Origin: Siphonodentalium dalli
Taxonomy: Eukaryota; Mollusca; Scaphopoda; Gadilida; Siphonodentaliidae
Assembly (NCBI GenBank): GCA_032622095.1
Contig: CP136064.1
Coordinates: 127,831,605 to 127,895,604 of the forward strand
Direction of reading: 5' to 3'
DNA: 64,000 bases
Of this stretch, positions 60,653-64,000 are shown in pieces (positions within the stretch are counted from its first letter, which is position 1; the number at the start of each line of letters is the position of its first letter). Under the pieces are notes generated by a model. It had not been told where the DNA came from. It saw only the letters and a list, made by a program, of their open reading frames with translations, and searched no databases. Position numbers and translations under genes: made by a program.

Positions 60653-61650
60653 TGTTTTGGTAACAATACGCTATTTGGAACGCCCCGAAAAACATTATCA
60701 ATGGCCTAGAGAACGCCCTATAAAGTGGTAATAATATATTATATACACTTTATAGTGTGTTTCAGAACGAAAACAAAATGAATAAAATCAACAAATTTGT
60801 AAATTTAAAAACAATTCAAACGTTGTTGTATTCCATGTCCCAGCCCGGACATATACACCAAATTTCAATAATATTCATTGAGAAACAACGGACCAAACGC
60901 CATATAACACCCCGTATGCATCTTTTATTCCGAGTTGGCCTTTTATTCCGAGTTGGCACGCGCCGATTGGGCGAGTTAGCCCATGGGGCGAGTACGCCGA
61001 TTCCGACACCTTTTCTATTTGCAGCAGTTTAAGTTTACGCGTAATTTAATTTACAAAGTTCCCCAATTGGTATCGTAAATAGAGCGACCTTATTTGACAG
61101 AGAATGCCTCTGTTATTGATTATAAAGTTGCTATACATTAAAAACGACAATTCACATGCTCGTTCAAGCGCAGTAGTCTATTTTCCCCATGTTAAAGGAC
61201 ATCCACAAATACTAAATAACGCTAACTTACTGCCGAATGTTTTACACGACAACTGTTAACATATTTGGGCTGAATTCATCTGACGCGGTATTATTCCTCA
61301 AAATAAACAACAAAACCATCGTTACTTGGAAATGTAGTTTGGGCTAACATTTACATAAATCCTCCATATCATTATTCCGACACACACGTCAGATGAAAAA
61401 CTCACATGAAGTAACCGGCCAAATTGGCCGAAACAAGAACGTGATGCCATCAAAGAAGCGATTTATCACCACCACGCAGCAGGAAAGTCGTATCCATTCA
61501 CCATACAAGAACTCTTCATGTGTATTGGGATCGACTGGATTACAGAGGACCTGACAAGCAGGACCCTGCACATATGACGGCCTCTGTAACACCAGCAAAC
61601 CGAATTATTTTAACCAGCACACTGCCTGCGGCCAGTAGCTCCGATTCAGA
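60653..61650. other. Spacer, no supported gene
   Basis: An 18 bp direct duplication (CTTTTATTCCGAGTTGGC) sits at 60922 and 60940. At about 61420-61560 two plus-strand frames look mildly coding (one with AIYHHHAAGKSYPFTIQELF), perhaps a transposon scrap, but I cannot assign it. Confidence 0.35.
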
Positions 61651-61691
61651 CACCACCACCACCACCACAACAACAACAACAACAACAACAG
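61651..61691. repeat. ACC/ACA microsatellite
   Basis: Six ACC-type triplets followed by about eight ACA triplets. Confidence 0.9.
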
Positions 61692-61822
61692 CATCAAATC
61701 GAAGGAAAATTAAGGAAGGCAAAGAAAAAAAAATAGATCATTTCCATTTCATCTTCACAACTTCATGCTTATGTAATACCATGCATAACATGTATTTATT
61801 AAAATTCAACAGTGGGTTGTAG

Positions 61823-61843
61823 GGAAGGGGTGCCGCCCCTTCC
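61823..61843. repeat. Perfect 8 bp hairpin near the end of the inserted block
   Basis: GGAAGGGG and CCCCTTCC are separated by TGCCG. It lies about 40 bp before the right-hand 13 bp duplication, so it may belong to the 3' end of the inserted element. Confidence 0.6.
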
Positions 61844-61881
61844 AAATCTTCCCGGGTCAAATCCCAAACCCCATATCAGAG

Positions 61882-64000
61882 CACCGGCAGCGTTCAGACA
61901 TCGCGTAGCGAGGGGACTGCACTCTTTTTTGCAGCTTGCGATTTTCGCTGGCGTCATGCCCAGCTTGTTGACCCTTGAACACGGGGGGGTAGAGTATGGG
62001 CTGCAAATAGACGGTATAGACCCCTCCCATATGCGGATTTTGTGTGTCGTTATGATTATGTGTAGAACTGTATCAGTGCTTCATTTGCCGGTTGTTTAAT
62101 TGCCATCTGGCTATTGGGGCTTTCTAGAGTTGTCGGTCATTGAATCCAAAATGGCCACCGAAACTGAATATCTGACCTAGTAAATTTTAATTAGTAAGTA
62201 ATCAGGAAGATTGTGAGGTTATAGGTACTATATAAGTCGTGCGATATGTCATTATATTACTAATTGAATACACCATATTTATTGGTATGAATAAATTTCA
62301 TATATTCAAAATGGCCGCCAAAATGGTCACCGGAAGTGGACAATGACGCTTTTTCAGTAATATCTTCTAGATCACATTCTGTTGTTTGAAACTGGTTAAG
62401 AATTGTTACTTTGTTTTGCATTGATTATATTTTCTGGTCATTGGGGCATTGAAATAAGAAATTCTTGATGTCCAAGACCCTTACGATCCGTCAATAATTT
62501 GATTGTTACAGAACGCGGAATAAAATGTTCACCAAAAATCACAATTGGGAGTCTATTCGCCTCGCATATATAAGAGAATGCATTTTTCAAGGTATACCCA
62601 TGAATATTCGGAGTCATTGGAACCAAAATTGTTACTTTGTCTCAAAATGGCCGCCAAAATATGGAAAATTGTAAAGATTTCCCCGGTGTACCCTGCAAAT
62701 CGCTTACAAGAAGTTGTGGTTGATGAATAAAATTGGCTATTCTACATTACTAACATGTCTGGTGCACATTGGTTAATTGTTAGTATTGTAACCACTGACA
62801 TTGCCATAAATATTGGATTTTACTCTCACAAACTTGACAATCGGCAAAAATTCACTTTCATATTTGGACTATTAAAATGTAACTAACTTTGGTATGAAAT
62901 GTGTTTATTGTTTTGATCTATTTTAAATGTCTCAAACCAAATTACTCAAGATGGCTTCCAAAATGTCAACCAACTTGGGTAAAATATTCATATTTCACAT
63001 ATATCCGGAACATAATATTATTCTCTGCTGTTACGAAAAGTTAGCAAATTGTGACTTACTTGGTTATTATGCATGTTATGTAATCAACTGACAACTAAAT
63101 ATTCTACCTGGTTGTCTCAGTTCCTTATAAGGGTGACGACCCCCCCCCTACTTCCGGAATCCGGCTTAATTAAACTGACCCCGGCATCCGGAATACTCCA
63201 TAAAAGAGAGACGGCATCCGGAATACATTTTTAGTGTAAATTATCATCAAATGCACACACTTTCTTATCAAAATTTAATGATACGAGGAATTAAATCGTG
63301 CGTGTTAAAACGCAACATGTGGTGCCTAGATATATTTCCAATTCTAACAGATTCTATTCAATAAATGTAACTTCATGTTTTCCACTATTCTAGTGTGGTG
63401 CACTCGACATTATACAAACTAACGTAGATTATCAACGTTTTAACCCGTCAAGCAGATGCCAGGTGGAAGTCAACTCTATCGGGGAATATAGCAAATCACA
63501 GGTGATCATTACGATCTATTTGGACACTAATATTATTAGCCACCCTCCCTTATGGGGCATGACAAATTCATTTCAAAATTAAAATATGGAATTTGGCCGA
63601 AAACCTCTTTTGGGATTCTGGCCATATTTTGAAAGGAAATTGGCAGAACTTTGACTCGAAACTGAGATGAACCACAATATGTGGCTATTTTGGCCCATTT
63701 GGATCAAAATGGATCAACTTGATACAAGAGCTATGGAGGCTATGGTGGCAGCCAGGTAGTTACTGTATGGTCATAGGTGGTGTGAATAGGAATACAAGGA
63801 GTTATTTTATGGTCACGAATGATGTTAATAGATATACAAGGGGTGATCATGATTGGGGTGTCCATTGTGAGATGCATGATATGAGGTATACACGTAATGG
63901 CTGTATGGTCATGTGTGAGATGAAGATGTGGTGTGACTGTATGGTTGCATGGTTATGTGTGGATGCACGGGTATACACGATGTGACTGTACATGGTCATA
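61882..64000. repeat. Array 2, unit 4, second part (up to ~470 bp before nanos)
   Basis: It resumes the unit at CACCGGCAGCGTT and is collinear with 32980-34890 of unit 1, with more substitutions and indels. It keeps about 120 bp near 62520-62645 that units 1-3 lack. The ATCCGGAAT repeats (63150-63230) and the ACACGATGTGACTGTA block at the very end are in place. Confidence 0.9.

Larger units (their letters stand above)
56435..61881. mobile_element. 5.45 kb block inserted in nanos unit 4, flanked by a 13 bp duplication
   Basis: CACCGGCAGCGTT occurs on both sides (56422-56434 and 61882-61894) but once in units 1-3 (for example about 32980). That is the pattern of a target-site duplication, of a length usual for non-LTR retrotransposons. 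The block starts with a gag-like frame but contains no reverse transcriptase that I can see. It includes inverted DR5-type repeats, old copies of the ~160 bp family head and several hairpins. It is probably a composite of nested insertions, or an element with its core replaced. Confidence 0.55.

Noticed and set aside
61401-61600. Coding-like plus-strand stretch with HHHAAGKSYPFTIQELF
   Set aside because: Two frames look equally open, there is no recognisable family, and a microsatellite follows at once; not enough to call a gene.

Overview
The window reads as metazoan nuclear DNA, most likely from a marine invertebrate. It is AT-rich and repeat-dominated. It carries a DIRS-type retrotransposon relic, MITE-like inverted repeats, a MULE-like DNA transposon, minisatellites, and three intronless copies of the germline gene nanos. 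A mollusc or another lophotrochozoan is my guess from the style of the repeats; the sequence does not settle the phylum. No bacterial-type genes, rRNA, tRNA or CRISPR are seen.

Layout. 1-11.77 kb: single-copy and transposon-rich DNA. It holds a ~360 bp TIR element, a small hairpin element, two doubtful degenerate coding stretches, a ~160 bp repeat array folded back on itself (4.59-6.31 kb), a broken DIRS-like gag/RT/RNase H element (6.4-8.55 kb), a 475 bp TIR element and a ~170 bp repeat element ending in CGGA-rich DNA. 11.77-31.60 kb: array 1, three nearly identical ~6.12 kb units built as A + B + partial B, the last one continuing into a full second B. No gene is recognised in it. B carries ~135 bp tandem repeats packed with AGGTCA half-sites in DR5 spacing. 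31.60-53.91 kb: array 2, three nearly identical ~7.43 kb units, each with one complete minus-strand nanos gene. 53.91-64.0 kb: a more diverged fourth unit, split by a 1.1 kb MULE-like insertion and by a 5.45 kb block that itself holds a nested retroelement. The window ends about 470 bp before the place where a fourth nanos copy would lie.

Genes. The only convincing intact protein-coding genes are the three nanos copies (193, 194 and 193 aa). Each has the canonical Nanos tandem CCHC zinc finger, a TATA-like box 30 bp from an initiator match, and a downstream AATAAA. The zinc fingers are identical between copies. The few coding differences all change the protein and lie N-terminal to the fingers. 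Everything else with coding character is transposon-derived and broken.

How it fits together. The nanos copies were multiplied as part of a satellite-like unit whose flanks are themselves diverged direct repeats, a plausible substrate for unequal exchange. A ~220 bp piece of the array 1 unit sits exactly at the array 2 unit junction, so the two arrays share a history. Near-identity of inner units with a diverged outer unit is what unequal crossing-over predicts. Correct assembly of such arrays would have to be confirmed with long reads.
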